Assembly: GCA_013388985.1 (NCBI GenBank)
Contig: JACAEF010000052.1
Span: 1-64,000, forward strand
Reading direction: 5' to 3'
From: Rhodocyclaceae bacterium
Lineage (GTDB): Bacteria; Pseudomonadota; Gammaproteobacteria; Burkholderiales; Rhodocyclaceae
Length of the DNA stretch: 64,000 nt
In this document: one piece after another, positions 18,943 to 27,932 of the stretch
Position numbering within the stretch: position 1 is the stretch's first letter
Layout of the letters: the number at the start of each line of letters is the position of its first letter
Position numbers and translations under genes: made by a program
Notes under the pieces: model-generated
Database searches by the model: none
Told to the model about the DNA's origin: nothing
What the model saw: only the letters and a program-made list of their open reading frames with translations

Positions 18943-19593
18943 ATGGAGCTCTTGCTGCAATTCGTCGATATCGTCCTGCATCTGGACCGGCATCTCGCGC
19001 TGCTGGTCGCGGACTATGGGGTGTGGATCTACGCGCTGCTGTTCGCGATCGTCTTTTGCGAGACCGGGCTGGTCGTCACCCCCTTCCTGCCGGGCGATTC
19101 GCTGCTGTTCGTCGCCGGCGCGCTCGCCGCGACGGGCGGGATGGACATCGGCGTGCTGATCGGCGTGCTGCTGGCGGCGGCGGTGCTCGGCGACAACGCC
19201 AATTACTGGATCGGCCGCTGGGTCGGCCAGCGCATCCTGCGCTGGGGCGAGGGCTCGCGTTTCTTCAACCGCGCTGCCTATGAGAAGACTCACGCCTTCT
19301 ACGAGCGCTACGGCCCATTGACGATGACGATGGCGCGCTTCGTGCCGCTGGTGCGCACCTTCGCACCCTTCGTCGCCGGCGTCGCGCGCATGACCTACCC
19401 GCGCTTTTTCGCTTTCGACCTGCTCGGCGCGCTGCTCTGGGTGTTCTCGCTGACGCTGGCCGGCTACTGGTTCGGCAACCTGCCGGCGGTGAAGAACAAC
19501 CTGTCGCTGGTGATCGTCGGCATCATCCTCGTCTCGGTGCTGCCGATGGCGATCGGCTGGCTGCGCGCGCGGCTTGCAGCGGCCCGCCCATGA
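18943..19593 (+). CDS. DedA-family membrane protein
   Basis: A 216-residue protein with four to five hydrophobic helices. The family core is present: FCETGLVVTPFLPGDSLLF near residue 44, then the NYWIGRWVGQRI and the FERYGPLTMTMARFVPLVRTFAPFVAG-like membrane-re-entrant segment. DedA proteins help recycle undecaprenyl phosphate and maintain membrane potential. It opens an operon whose genes overlap by 1-4 nt through to mscS, and its end overlaps the next gene by 4 nt. Confidence 0.95.
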   Translation: MELLLQFVDIVLHLDRHLALLVADYGVWIYALLFAIVFCETGLVVTPFLPGDSLLFVAGALAATGGMDIGVLIGVLLAAAVLGDNANYWIGRWVGQRILRWGEGSRFFNRAAYEKTHAFYERYGPLTMTMARFVPLVRTFAPFVAGVARMTYPRFFAFDLLGALLWVFSLTLAGYWFGNLPAVKNNLSLVIVGIILVSVLPMAIGWLRARLAAARP

Positions 19594-20282
19594 AGCGGCG
19601 CAGTCTGTTGCTGGCCGTTTCGTGTTTCCCGCTTCTTTCCGGTTGTCTGTCGAGTCCTGGGCAGCTCGCCAAGACCGATGTCGATCGCGTCGCCGATCTG
19701 CATCGCCGCGAAGTGTTCGCCAGCCTCGGCCGCCTGGCCGACAAGCTCTACCGGCGCAATCCGCGCGAATGGAAGAAGGGCGGCCATGCAAGCCGTGAGG
19801 CGGCGCTCGCGAAACTGATGGACCCGCAGCGTCTCGGCCTCTCGCCAGAGCCCGAAGGCCGGCGCGGCACGGTGCTGCTGCTCGCCGGCCTGCGCGAGGA
19901 TTATCCGCACGATCGCGTCGCCGCGTTCATCGGCGGTCTCAACACGATGCTCTACGACGCCTTCGACGGCAAGACCGAGTTCTTCATCCTCGACGATCTC
20001 GATGCCCAGCGGCTCTACAATGCGGCCCGCAACGTCGAGATCGCCGCCTGGAAGCTCGCCAACGCGCGCCGCACGCAGCCCGAAGGCGAGCTGCCGGCGG
20101 GCACGCCGCTCTTGCTCTCGAACGAGATGGGGCCGATCCAGAACCTCAGCTTCGAACGCGAGTTCGGCCGGCTGATCGGCAGTCTCGACCTGCTTGCGCA
20201 AATCGTCGCCGACAAGTCGAACCGCACCGTCGTCAAGGTCGTCCACAATCTCGCCACCGCGCTGTTCCTACCCGTCAAATGA
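19590..20282 (+). CDS. Conserved lipoprotein of unknown function
   Basis: A 230-residue protein with a signal peptide and lipobox LLSGC (Cys near residue 19), so it should be lipid-anchored after export. The rest is soluble, with no motif that I recognise; it contains the segments VADLHRREVFASLGRLADKLY and TVVKVVHNLATALFLPVK. It is fully translated inside the dedA-purN operon and overlaps both neighbours by 4 nt. I recall similar proteins beside purN or DUF3108 in betaproteobacteria, but no function is known to me. Confidence 0.75.
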   Translation: MKRRSLLLAVSCFPLLSGCLSSPGQLAKTDVDRVADLHRREVFASLGRLADKLYRRNPREWKKGGHASREAALAKLMDPQRLGLSPEPEGRRGTVLLLAGLREDYPHDRVAAFIGGLNTMLYDAFDGKTEFFILDDLDAQRLYNAARNVEIAAWKLANARRTQPEGELPAGTPLLLSNEMGPIQNLSFEREFGRLIGSLDLLAQIVADKSNRTVVKVVHNLATALFLPVK

Positions 20283-20914
20283 AACGCTACGTCATCCTCA
20301 TCTCCGGCCGCGGCAGCAACATGCAGGCGCTCATCGAAGCGCAGCTGCCCGGCCAGTGCGTCGCCGTGATCAGCAACCGGCCCGAGGCGGCCGGGCTCGC
20401 CTGGGCCGCCGGCCGCGGCGTGCCGACGCGCGTCGTCGATCATCGCCAGTACCCTTCCCGCGAAGCCTTCGATGCCGCGCTGGCCGAGGAGATCGAGCGT
20501 CTCGGCGGCGAGCTGGTGCTGCTCGCCGGTTTCATGCGCATCCTCACCGAAGGCTTCGTGCGCCGTTTTTCTGGCCGCCTGATCAACATCCACCCCTCGC
20601 TCCTGCCCGCCTTCCCGGGGCTGCGTACGCACGAGGCGGCGCTGGCCACCGGCGTGCGCGTGCATGGCTGCACGGTGCATTTCGTCACCCCGGCGCTCGA
20701 TTGCGGGCCGATCATCATCCAGGCCGCCGTGCCGGTGCTGGCGGCGGATACGTCGGAGAGCCTCGCCGCGCGCGTGCTCGCGCAGGAGCACATCATCTAC
20801 CCGCAGGCGGCGCGCGCGGTGCTCGAAGGCCGCTGCCGGCTCGCCGATGGCCGTGTCGTCTGGGAGGGCGATGCCACGCCGGCGCATCTCGCCCTGCGGG
20901 TCCCGGCGCAGTAA
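20279..20914 (+). CDS. purN: Phosphoribosylglycinamide formyltransferase (GART)
   Basis: A 211-residue enzyme that transfers a formyl group from 10-formyl-THF to GAR in purine synthesis. The N-terminal LISGRGSNMQALIEA binds the phosphate, NIHPSLLPAFPGL near residue 102 carries the catalytic Asn and His, and the catalytic Asp lies in the VTPALDCGPIIIQ segment. It overlaps the lipoprotein gene by 4 nt and its TAA shares one base with the ATG of the next gene. Confidence 0.97.
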   Translation: MKRYVILISGRGSNMQALIEAQLPGQCVAVISNRPEAAGLAWAAGRGVPTRVVDHRQYPSREAFDAALAEEIERLGGELVLLAGFMRILTEGFVRRFSGRLINIHPSLLPAFPGLRTHEAALATGVRVHGCTVHFVTPALDCGPIIIQAAVPVLAADTSESLAARVLAQEHIIYPQAARAVLEGRCRLADGRVVWEGDATPAHLALRVPAQ

Positions 20915-21960
20915 TGCTGCCGCTCTGGCTGGCGCTGGCCGCCTCGCTGACGCTGCATCTCGGCGTGCTGCTGTCGCCGGGCTGGATCTTGCCGATGGAC
21001 GGGGAAGCGGAAGCCGGCCGTCTCGATGCGACCCTCGTGCCGGCCCCTGTGGCGCCGAGCCCGGCAGCGACCGCCGCGACGCCGGCGACGAAGAAACCGC
21101 CGCGCGTCAAGCGGCCGAAACCACCGCCTGCCGTTCCGCCCACACCCGCCCATCCGCAGGTGGATGTTCCGCACACCACGCCACCGACCGCCGAGCCAGA
21201 GACTGTGGCGTCGTCCGCACCACCCCAGTCCGCGGATGTGCCGCCGGCTGTCGAGACCGCTTCTTCCGCCGAGGGTGCCGTCCCGCCAGCGCCGACTTTC
21301 CATGTCCGCTGGCCCCGCAGCGGCCGCATCGTCTATCAGGTCTCGCGTGGCGAACAGGGCTTCGTCATCGGCCGGGCCGAGCAGCGCTGGGAGTGGGACG
21401 AGGCGCATTACCTGCTGGAAACCGTCGCCGAGACCAGCGGCCTCGTCGCGCTGTTCAAGCCGGCGCGGGTCGTGCAAGCCAGCCGCGGCGGTTTCGATGC
21501 CGCCGGCGTGCGGCCGCAGGAGTTTACGCTCGAGCGCGAGGGACGCGAGACCGAACGCGTGATTTTCGAAGCTGGCGAAGCGCGCATCGTGTTTTCCCGC
21601 GGCGGCAGCGCGCCGTTTTCGGCTGGCGTGCAGGACGTGCTTTCGGTATTCTTCCAGCTCGCCGGACTGCCGCTCGACCTGCCCGAATATGCCGTCAGCG
21701 TGGCGACCACGCGCAAGCTGGCGAACTACCAGGTGACGGTGAGCGACGTGACCGGTCTCGAGACGCCACTGGGCATGCGGCAGGCTCGCCACCTCACGAT
21801 ACAGGGCCGGCCCGGCGAAGATGTCACGGAGCTCTGGCTGGACGAGCAGACACGCCTGCCGCTGAAAATCCGCCATCGCGACCGCAAGAGCGAGGTTTTC
21901 GACCAGATGATCGTCAGCATCGAACCCGGATTTGACATCGAAATGGATCTGCCGCGATGA
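20914..21960 (+). CDS. DUF3108 periplasmic protein with proline-rich linker
   Basis: A 348-residue protein. An N-terminal membrane anchor (residues about 3-25) is followed by a long Pro/Ala/Thr-rich linker to about residue 125, then a beta-rich DUF3108 domain to the C-terminus. Such proteins sit next to purN in many betaproteobacteria and may bind an envelope ligand; the role is unknown. The dispersed repeat forms the end of the linker as GAVPPAPTFHV. ATG is coupled to the purN stop. The longer ORF that starts at 20194 is a shadow of purN. Confidence 0.85.
   Translation: MLPLWLALAASLTLHLGVLLSPGWILPMDGEAEAGRLDATLVPAPVAPSPAATAATPATKKPPRVKRPKPPPAVPPTPAHPQVDVPHTTPPTAEPETVASSAPPQSADVPPAVETASSAEGAVPPAPTFHVRWPRSGRIVYQVSRGEQGFVIGRAEQRWEWDEAHYLLETVAETSGLVALFKPARVVQASRGGFDAAGVRPQEFTLEREGRETERVIFEAGEARIVFSRGGSAPFSAGVQDVLSVFFQLAGLPLDLPEYAVSVATTRKLANYQVTVSDVTGLETPLGMRQARHLTIQGRPGEDVTELWLDEQTRLPLKIRHRDRKSEVFDQMIVSIEPGFDIEMDLPR
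21274..21300 (+). repeat. Dispersed 25-bp repeat, in-gene copy (DUF3108 gene)
   Basis: The plus strand reads GGTGCCGTCCCGCC then AGCGCCGACTTTC, a consensus copy in sense orientation. It is read as GAVPPAPTF and lies exactly at the border of the linker and the folded domain. Confidence 0.85.
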
Positions 21961-23219
21961 AGACCCTGTCTGCGAGCGTGCTGGAGCAAACGATCGAAGC
22001 CTGCCGCGAGCTTATGCAATTCCGCCAGCCGGCCGATGCCGTGCTGTCGGCATTCTTCCGCGCCCGCCACTGCGGCCCGCGCGAGCGCGCCTTCATCGCC
22101 GAGACGGCCTACACCGTGCTGCGCCGCCAGCGTTCGCTCGCGGCCTGGGTCGGCCCGGGTGCCAATGTCAGACAGCTGGTGCTGGCCGCGTTGGTGCGCC
22201 AGGGCGGCATCAGCCTGCGCACGCTCGAAGCGGCGCTGCCGAAACGCGATGCCGAGTGGCTCGCGGCCTTGAAAGCGCGGCCGGAACCGGCGCTGACGCT
22301 CGGCGAGGAAACCGATCTGCCGGACTGGCTGGTGGAGCGGCTCGGCGCGCTGATGCCGCAAAGCGAGCTCGTCGCGCTCGCCCGCGCGCTGAACCAGCCG
22401 GCCCCGCTCGATCTGCGCGTGAATGTCCTCAAGGCGCGGCGCGACGACGTGCTGGCGCGGCTCGATCAGGAAGGCATCGCGGCGACGGCCTGCCCCTACG
22501 CCCCGCACGGCATCCGTCTCGCCGGCAAGCCGGCGCTGGCGAAACATCCGCTGTTCCTCGACGGCAGCATCGAGGTTCAGGACGAAGGCAGCCAGCTCCT
22601 CGGCCATCTCGTCGCACCGAAGCGGGGCGAGATGGCCGTCGACTTCTGCGCCGGCGCCGGCGGCAAGACGCTGCTGCTGGGCGCGCTGATGCGCTCGACC
22701 GGGCGGCTGTATGCCTTCGACGTCTCGGCCAAGCGTCTGGCGAAGCTCAAGCCGAGGCTGGCGCGCTCGGGGCTGTCGAACGTCCATCCGGTCGCGATCG
22801 CGCACGAGAACGACGTGCATGTGAAGCGCCTGGCCGGCAAGTGCGACCGTGTGCTGGTCGATGCGCCCTGTTCCGGCCTGGGCACGCTGCGGCGCAACCC
22901 CGATCTGAAATGGCGGCAGACTCCGCAGGACATCGCCGAGCTGAGCGCCAAGCAGGCGGCGATCCTGGCCGCGGCGGCGCGGCTCGTCAAGCCGGGCGGG
23001 CGGCTCGTCTATGCCACCTGCAGCCTGCTGCCCGAGGAGAACGAAGCGATCGTTGACGCCTTCCTCGCTGCACAGCCGCAGTTCGCGCGGCGCTTTGCCG
23101 GCGAGATCCTCGCCGCGCAGGGCATCGATATCGATCTTGCCGGCGATGATCTGCATCTGCTGCCGCATCGGCATGGCACCGATGGCTTCTATGCCGCGGT
23201 GCTGGAGCGCGCCAAATGA
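21957..23219 (+). CDS. RsmB/NOP-family RNA (cytosine-C5)-methyltransferase
   Basis: A 420-residue SAM-dependent RNA methyltransferase. The N-terminal region (about 1-140) is NusB-like as in RsmB. The SAM motif is VDFCAGAGGKTLLL near residue 225, and both catalytic cysteines are present, in DAPCSGLGTLRRNPDLKW near 300 and ATCSLLPEENE near 350. The target in RsmB is C967 of 16S rRNA; this protein lacks a clear orthology proof, so family-level naming is safer. It overlaps the DUF3108 gene and the PLD gene by 4 nt each. Confidence 0.9.
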   Translation: MKTLSASVLEQTIEACRELMQFRQPADAVLSAFFRARHCGPRERAFIAETAYTVLRRQRSLAAWVGPGANVRQLVLAALVRQGGISLRTLEAALPKRDAEWLAALKARPEPALTLGEETDLPDWLVERLGALMPQSELVALARALNQPAPLDLRVNVLKARRDDVLARLDQEGIAATACPYAPHGIRLAGKPALAKHPLFLDGSIEVQDEGSQLLGHLVAPKRGEMAVDFCAGAGGKTLLLGALMRSTGRLYAFDVSAKRLAKLKPRLARSGLSNVHPVAIAHENDVHVKRLAGKCDRVLVDAPCSGLGTLRRNPDLKWRQTPQDIAELSAKQAAILAAAARLVKPGGRLVYATCSLLPEENEAIVDAFLAAQPQFARRFAGEILAAQGIDIDLAGDDLHLLPHRHGTDGFYAAVLERAK

Positions 23220-23764
23220 GGGTCTGGCTGCTGGCCGCGCTGATGCTCGTAATGCCCGCGGCCGGAGCGGTCGAGGTGCCGGCCAGTGGCCGGATCGAGG
23301 TGCTATTCACGCCGTGGGACGACGCCGAAGGCGCGGTGCTGCGCGCGATCGAGGCGGCACGGCGCAGTGTGCATGTGCAGATGTTCCTGCTCACCAGCCG
23401 CAACATCGCCCGGGCGCTCATCGCCGCGCATGGGCGCGGGGTCGCGGTCGAAGTGCTCGCCGATCGCGAAATGGTGGTGAAGGGCGAAAATTCGCAGGTG
23501 CCTCAGCTCGACGCCGCCGGCATTCCGGTGCGTCTGGAGACCCGCTATGCCGCCGCGCACAATAAAATCGTGCTCATCGACGTCGAAGGCGCTCACCCCG
23601 TGGTCATCACCGGCAGCTACAACTTCACCTGGTCGGCACAGGCGCGCAATGCCGAGAATCTGCTGATCCTGCGCGACAACCCGGCGCTGGCGCAGGTCTA
23701 TCTGGCCAACTGGCGGCGCCATCACGCCGAAGCGCTGCCTTTCGCTGCGGCGCTCCAGCCATGA
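23216..23764 (+). CDS. Exported phospholipase D-like nuclease family protein
   Basis: A 182-residue protein with a signal peptide (cleavage near AGA) and a single PLD/HKD motif: HNKIVLID near residue 119, followed by GSYNFTWSAQARNAEN. This single-HKD size matches Nuc-type endonucleases that dimerise to form the active site; hydrolysis of phospholipid is also possible. It has no adjacent second half. It overlaps the RsmB-like gene by 4 nt and mscS by 4 nt. Confidence 0.88.
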   Translation: MRVWLLAALMLVMPAAGAVEVPASGRIEVLFTPWDDAEGAVLRAIEAARRSVHVQMFLLTSRNIARALIAAHGRGVAVEVLADREMVVKGENSQVPQLDAAGIPVRLETRYAAAHNKIVLIDVEGAHPVVITGSYNFTWSAQARNAENLLILRDNPALAQVYLANWRRHHAEALPFAAALQP

Positions 23765-25041
23765 GCACGGACGCGGATCCTTTCGGCCGGCTGCTGCTGG
23801 ATCTGTGGGAAGATCTGCAGCAGCCCGAGGTGGTCTGGCAGATCGCCGTATTGGGAGTCTGCTTCGCGCTGGCCTGGCTGTTCGACCGCTGGTTGCACCT
23901 GCGCTTCGCGCGCTCGGGCGAGATCGAAAATGCCGCGCGCCGTTTCGGCCGACGGGGCTTGAAACGCATCGCTCTGCCCGCAGTGATGCTTCTCCTGGTG
24001 TTCGCCGCGCGTCCCATGCTCGCGCAGTGGCATCACGTGAATCTGCTCAATCTGGCGATTCCGCTGCTGGCCTCGCTGCTCCTGATCCGCGCCGTGATGT
24101 TCGTCGTGCGTCATACTTTTTCCGCGACGGTGCCCTGGCTCGCCGGCTTCGAGCGCGGCTTCGCGCTCCTGGTGTGGAGCGTGGTGGCGCTGCACATCCT
24201 GGGGCTGACGCCGCAATTGATCGATTTCCTCGACGGGATCGGCTTCACGCTCGGCAGGACCCGGCTCAATCTCTGGCTGTTCCTGCAAGGTCTCGGTGCG
24301 GTGCTGGCGACGCTGTTGATCGCGCTGTGGCTCGGCGGGCTGATCGAGGCGCGGTTGATGGAAGCGCAAAATCTCGACGGCAATCTACGCCTGGTCTTCG
24401 CGCGGCTGGCGCGCGCGCTGCTTGCCCTGCTCGCGGTCTTGATCGCCCTGCCAGCGGTGGGTATCGACCTGACGGCGCTTTCGGTCTTCGGTGGTGCGTT
24501 GGGCGTGGGTCTGGGATTCGGTCTGCAGAAGATCGCTGCCAACTATGTGTCGGGCTTCATCATCCTGCTCGATCGCTCGATCCGCATCGGCAATCTGATC
24601 GAAGTCGGCGGTCAGCGCGGTGTCGTCACGCGCATCACGACGCGCTACACCGTGCTGCGCGGCATGACCGGCGTCGAGACGATCGTGCCCAACGAGATGC
24701 TCGTCAGCTCGACGATCAGCAACGAAACCTTCTCTGACCCGAAGGTGCGCATCGCTACCCAGATCCAGGTCGCCTACGGCTGCGATCTGGAGCGCGCGAT
24801 GGCGATCCTCGTCGCCGCGGCGAGCGCCCAGCCGCGCGTGCTGGTCGATCCGCCGCCGAAGGCTTTCCTCGTCGCCTTCGCGGATTCGGGCATCAACCTC
24901 GAACTCGGCTTCTGGATCGCCGATCCGGCCGAAGGCACGCTGCAGATCAAGTCCGACATCCATCTGGCGATCTGGCGGGACTTCCAGGCGGCGGGGATCG
25001 AGATCCCCTTCCCGCAGCGCGAGGTGCGGCTGCTCAGCTGA
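23761..25041 (+). CDS. Mechanosensitive ion channel, MscS family
   Basis: A 426-residue channel with several N-terminal helices, then the pore helix and the beta domain. The pore region reads ALGVGLGFGLQKIAANYVSGFIIL (Gly/Ala-rich helix) near residue 245, followed by DRSIRIGNLIEVGGQRGVV. Extra N-terminal helices make it larger than E. coli MscS, as in the MscK/YbdG group. It is the last gene of the dedA operon and its stop overlaps a repeat copy. Confidence 0.92.
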   Translation: MSTDADPFGRLLLDLWEDLQQPEVVWQIAVLGVCFALAWLFDRWLHLRFARSGEIENAARRFGRRGLKRIALPAVMLLLVFAARPMLAQWHHVNLLNLAIPLLASLLLIRAVMFVVRHTFSATVPWLAGFERGFALLVWSVVALHILGLTPQLIDFLDGIGFTLGRTRLNLWLFLQGLGAVLATLLIALWLGGLIEARLMEAQNLDGNLRLVFARLARALLALLAVLIALPAVGIDLTALSVFGGALGVGLGFGLQKIAANYVSGFIILLDRSIRIGNLIEVGGQRGVVTRITTRYTVLRGMTGVETIVPNEMLVSSTISNETFSDPKVRIATQIQVAYGCDLERAMAILVAAASAQPRVLVDPPPKAFLVAFADSGINLELGFWIADPAEGTLQIKSDIHLAIWRDFQAAGIEIPFPQREVRLLS

Positions 25042-25066
25042 AAGTCGGCGCTGAGAGGACGGCACC
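25041..25066 (-). repeat. Dispersed 25-bp repeat, intergenic (after the TDT gene and mscS)
   Basis: The minus strand reads GGTGCCGTCCTCTC then AGCGCCGACTTT. It begins 15 nt after the TDT-gene stop in the sense direction of that gene and touches the mscS stop codon on the other side. Confidence 0.7.
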
Positions 25067-25080
25067 TCCGGCGCAGGGCC

Positions 25081-26064
25081 TTATTCCGGGACGCAGATTT
25101 CGCCGCGCATCGCAGCCTGAATGGTGCGCAGGGTCAGGAGCAGCAGCACCAGGCTCAGCACGATCAGCAGCAGCCAGGACAGGCCGACGAAAAATCCTGC
25201 ACCATGTTCGGCCATGATCAGCGTCGCGATCGTGATCGCGGCGAGCGGAAAGGAATAGGCCCAGGTCGACAGGAAGAAACGCAGGCGGAAGAAACGCAGC
25301 GCGTTGCTGGCGAGCAGCAGGGTCAAGAACAGCGCGACGTTGTAAAGGATCAACGCGAAGGCATCGAGCTGGCCGCCGTTGAGCTTCAGCCAAGCGATGA
25401 AGGCGACGGCCGGCGGGGCGATCAGGATGAACAGGGTCGGCGTCAGACGTTCCGGCAGGGGCTCATGAAAGAACAGCCGATACATGACGATGGTCAGCAG
25501 CACGATCCAGAATGCCAGCCCAATGCTGAAGAAGAACCACGAGATCTCGGCGGGCGCGAAATTGATGCCCGCTACCGGCACGACCACGTTGCCGACGATG
25601 GGGATGAACCAGGCCGGGTTGGCGTGCTTGATCTCGTAACGGGCATGGTGGATCCAGCTGCTCATCACGGTCAGCGTGAAGACGAGATGGAGCGCGGTGC
25701 CCACGACCCAGAACCCTTGCGCGAGGTCCGCCTGGGAGTCGGCAAAGGCGACGGCGAGCAGCAGCAGGGAAATCGAGACGGCCGGGAAGAAATTCAGACG
25801 GATCGGGTTCGAGAATTCCTTCTTCACCGCCTCCCAATGCGAGGCCATCTTGGCGAGATAGCCGAGCGCGACCATCACGAACAGGACCAGTGCCCACCAT
25901 TGCAGGGCAAGGCCGATTGCGGGTGGCAGGCCGAGCACGTGACCGGCTTTTTTCCAGGCAATGGCGAGACCGCTGGTGCCCATCACCGTCGCGAACAGGG
26001 GCACGGGATAATGGGCAAGGCGGGAATGGGGTGCGGAGGAAGCCGTAGCGTTTGGGGTTGTCAT
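25081..26064 (-). CDS. TDT/SLAC1-family transporter (TehA-like)
   Basis: A 327-residue membrane protein with about ten hydrophobic helices. It opens with VPLFATVMGTSGLAIAWKKAG, the TDT family signature, and has GNVVVPVAGINFAP near residue 156. Family members export tellurite (TehA) or sulfite (Ssu1), or form anion channels; the substrate here is not fixed by sequence. It is divergent from a sigma-54 activator gene and has a -24/-12 promoter in between, so it is probably that regulator's target. Confidence 0.9.
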   Translation of the reverse strand: MTTPNATASSAPHSRLAHYPVPLFATVMGTSGLAIAWKKAGHVLGLPPAIGLALQWWALVLFVMVALGYLAKMASHWEAVKKEFSNPIRLNFFPAVSISLLLLAVAFADSQADLAQGFWVVGTALHLVFTLTVMSSWIHHARYEIKHANPAWFIPIVGNVVVPVAGINFAPAEISWFFFSIGLAFWIVLLTIVMYRLFFHEPLPERLTPTLFILIAPPAVAFIAWLKLNGGQLDAFALILYNVALFLTLLLASNALRFFRLRFFLSTWAYSFPLAAITIATLIMAEHGAGFFVGLSWLLLIVLSLVLLLLTLRTIQAAMRGEICVPE

Positions 26065-26120
26065 CGCGGAGTTTCCTTTTGGTTATCGATGTTGGTGGGA
26101 AAGAATATTAGCAAAAGCTT

Positions 26121-26137
26121 AAGCACATTGCGTTCCA
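26121..26137 (-). promoter_or_regulatory. Sigma-54 (-24/-12) promoter for the TDT transporter
   Basis: The minus strand reads TGGAACGCAATGTGCTT, which keeps the GG and GC pair separated by 10 nt as in the TGGCACG-N4-TTGCA consensus. It lies 57 nt upstream of the transporter ATG. The divergent activator with a GAFTGA loop and the palindromes further upstream support it. Confidence 0.65.
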
Positions 26138-26178
26138 GGAAAAAAATCCTTTATGGACAATGAGGGTTCGCCTCAATG

Positions 26179-26226
26179 ATGCCATTTGTGGCATAGTAGT
26201 CACTCATTGACACTGACAGTCTGTCA
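26179..26226. promoter_or_regulatory. Two palindromes, candidate activator (UAS) sites
   Basis: ATGCCA-TTTG-TGGCAT (26179-26194) and TGACAG-T-CTGTCA (26214-26226) are perfect inverted repeats. They lie about 45-100 nt upstream of the -24/-12 promoter, as expected for enhancer sites, and just before the activator's own start codon, which would also allow autoregulation. Confidence 0.5.
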
Positions 26227-26230
26227 TCCT

Positions 26231-27565
26231 ATGAGCTTCCACCCGCTTGCCGAGCTGATTTCCTATCTCGATACGCTGCCCGAGCCGCACATTCTATGCG
26301 ATAAGGATTACCGCATCCTGGCGGCGAACAAGGCCTACCGGCGCAACTATGGCGGGGGGCATGCGATCGTCGGTCAGACCTGCTATGCCGTCTCCCATCA
26401 TTACACCGCGCCCTGCGACAAGGCGGGCGAGACTTGCCCGCTCCAGCAGAGCCTGGCTTCCGGGCAGCGTGAGCGCGTGCTGCATCTGCACCACACGCCG
26501 GAAGGCGAGGCGTATGTGAATATCGAGCTCGCGCCGGTGCGCGACGCGAATGGGGGAATCGTCTATTTCGTCGAGAAGATGGAGGCTTTGGGCGTGTCGC
26601 GCGGTCTGGCCGATGCCCGTGCTTTGGTTGGGCGCGCGCCGGCCTTCCGTCGCATGCTCGAACTGATGGCGCGCGTGGCGCCTTCCGACGCGACGGTGAT
26701 GCTGCAGGGCGAATCCGGCACGGGCAAGGAGTTGGTGGCAAAAGCGATCCACGATGCGAGCCGCCGCGCCAACCGCCCCTTCGTCGCGGTGGATTGCTCG
26801 GGCCTGACCGAGACATTGTTCGAGAGCGAATTGTTCGGACACGAGAAAGGCGCCTTCACCGGCGCTTCGTCACGGCGCATCGGGCTGGTGGAGTCGGCAT
26901 CCGGCGGCACGCTGTTCCTCGACGAGCTGGGCGACATTCCGCTCGGCATGCAAGTGAAGCTGCTGCGGCTGCTGGAAACCGGCACCTTCCGCCGCGTCGG
27001 GGCCAGCGATTTCCTCAAATCGGACGTGCGCCTGATTTCCGCGACCCACCGGAATTTGCGCGCGATGGTCGCAGAAGGGCGTTTCCGGCAGGATCTCTAC
27101 TATCGGCTCAACACCTTTCCGATCCATCTGCCCGCCTTGCGCGAGCGGATCGAGGACGTGCCGCTGCTCGCCGAGGCCTTGCTGGCGCGTGTCGCGCCCG
27201 GGCGCAACCTGCGGCTTTCCGAAGAGGCGCTCGCCTGTCTGATGGCTTATGACTATCCCGGCAACGTGCGGGAGCTGCGCAATGTCCTGGAACGCGCGAC
27301 TTTGCTTTGCGATGGCGACGTGATTCTGCCGGATCATCTGCCGCCCGAGGTGACGCAGGGTGGCGATGCTGCCGCGACCAACGGTGCTGCGGCTACTGGT
27401 GCCCAGACGCTGGAGGACATCGAGGATGATGCCTTGCGGCGCCGGCTGGCTGCGCATCATGGCAACCGGAAGACGCTCGCTGCCGAGCTGGGGATCAGCG
27501 AGCGCACGCTCTACCGTCGTCTGCGCAAGATTCGGGAGAAGGGCAAGACTGACAGACTGTCATGA
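26231..27565 (+). CDS. Sigma-54-dependent transcriptional activator with cysteine-rich PAS sensor
   Basis: A 444-residue activator. The N-terminal PAS domain (about 8-125) contains the cysteine/histidine cluster CYAVSHHYTAPCDKAGETC, a likely metal, haem or redox sensing site. The AAA+ domain follows, with Walker A GESGTGKE near 172 and the sigma-54 contact loop GAFTGA near 223. The C-terminus carries a Fis-type helix-turn-helix (AAELGISERTLYRRLRKI). It starts at MSFHPLAEL 3 nt after a palindrome; the longer ORF start is not needed. It is divergent from the TDT gene, its probable target. Confidence 0.92.
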   Translation: MSFHPLAELISYLDTLPEPHILCDKDYRILAANKAYRRNYGGGHAIVGQTCYAVSHHYTAPCDKAGETCPLQQSLASGQRERVLHLHHTPEGEAYVNIELAPVRDANGGIVYFVEKMEALGVSRGLADARALVGRAPAFRRMLELMARVAPSDATVMLQGESGTGKELVAKAIHDASRRANRPFVAVDCSGLTETLFESELFGHEKGAFTGASSRRIGLVESASGGTLFLDELGDIPLGMQVKLLRLLETGTFRRVGASDFLKSDVRLISATHRNLRAMVAEGRFRQDLYYRLNTFPIHLPALRERIEDVPLLAEALLARVAPGRNLRLSEEALACLMAYDYPGNVRELRNVLERATLLCDGDVILPDHLPPEVTQGGDAAATNGAAATGAQTLEDIEDDALRRRLAAHHGNRKTLAAELGISERTLYRRLRKIREKGKTDRLS

Positions 27566-27585
27566 TGTGGCAGTAATAACTGCCA
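27550..27585. promoter_or_regulatory. Second palindrome pair at the end of the activator gene
   Basis: TGACAG-A-CTGTCA (27550-27562) overlaps the last codons, and TGGCAG-TAATAA-CTGCCA (27568-27585) follows the stop. They match the half-site types of the pair before the gene (TGACAG and TGCCA/TGGCA), so the same regulator may bind both ends. Confidence 0.45.
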
Positions 27586-27898
27586 ATCTGACGCATCGGG
27601 TCGCTTTGTTTTCTCTGGAACGTAATGCCATCCTTGTAGCCGTTTTTCTGCAAGTCTTTGTATCTAAATTGTTTGTTGTCCGGGTGGCTAGGCTGGCATG
27701 CCTTTTGATATAGATGTCTGCGAAGCGGTGCATTGCTTCGGGTTGCCGGCAAGTTAGAGCGCCAAGTCCCCCCTGATCTTGGTTTCTCTTGACGAACCTC
27801 CTCCTCCATCTGCTTTCGAGGTACCTTCCCTCAGGCTCGACAAGCAGGAAATTCCGGCGACTCGCACCGCTTCTTTTTTTCTTCCGGATTCCGAAATG
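27586..27898. other. About 310 bp without a recognisable gene
   Basis: The stretch is lower in GC than its surroundings. The only ORF, 27779..27964, has no ribosome site and runs through the terminator, so I do not call it. Nothing else is identified. Confidence 0.6.
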
Positions 27899-27932
27899 AA
27901 AAAACGCCAGCGGGAGTGCGCTGGCGTTTTTT
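27899..27932. terminator. Bidirectional terminator after rpmG
   Basis: The hairpin CGCCAGC-N8-GCTGGCG (27905-27926) is flanked by A6 and T6, so it works in either direction. It lies 47 nt beyond the rpmG stop codon. Confidence 0.9.
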
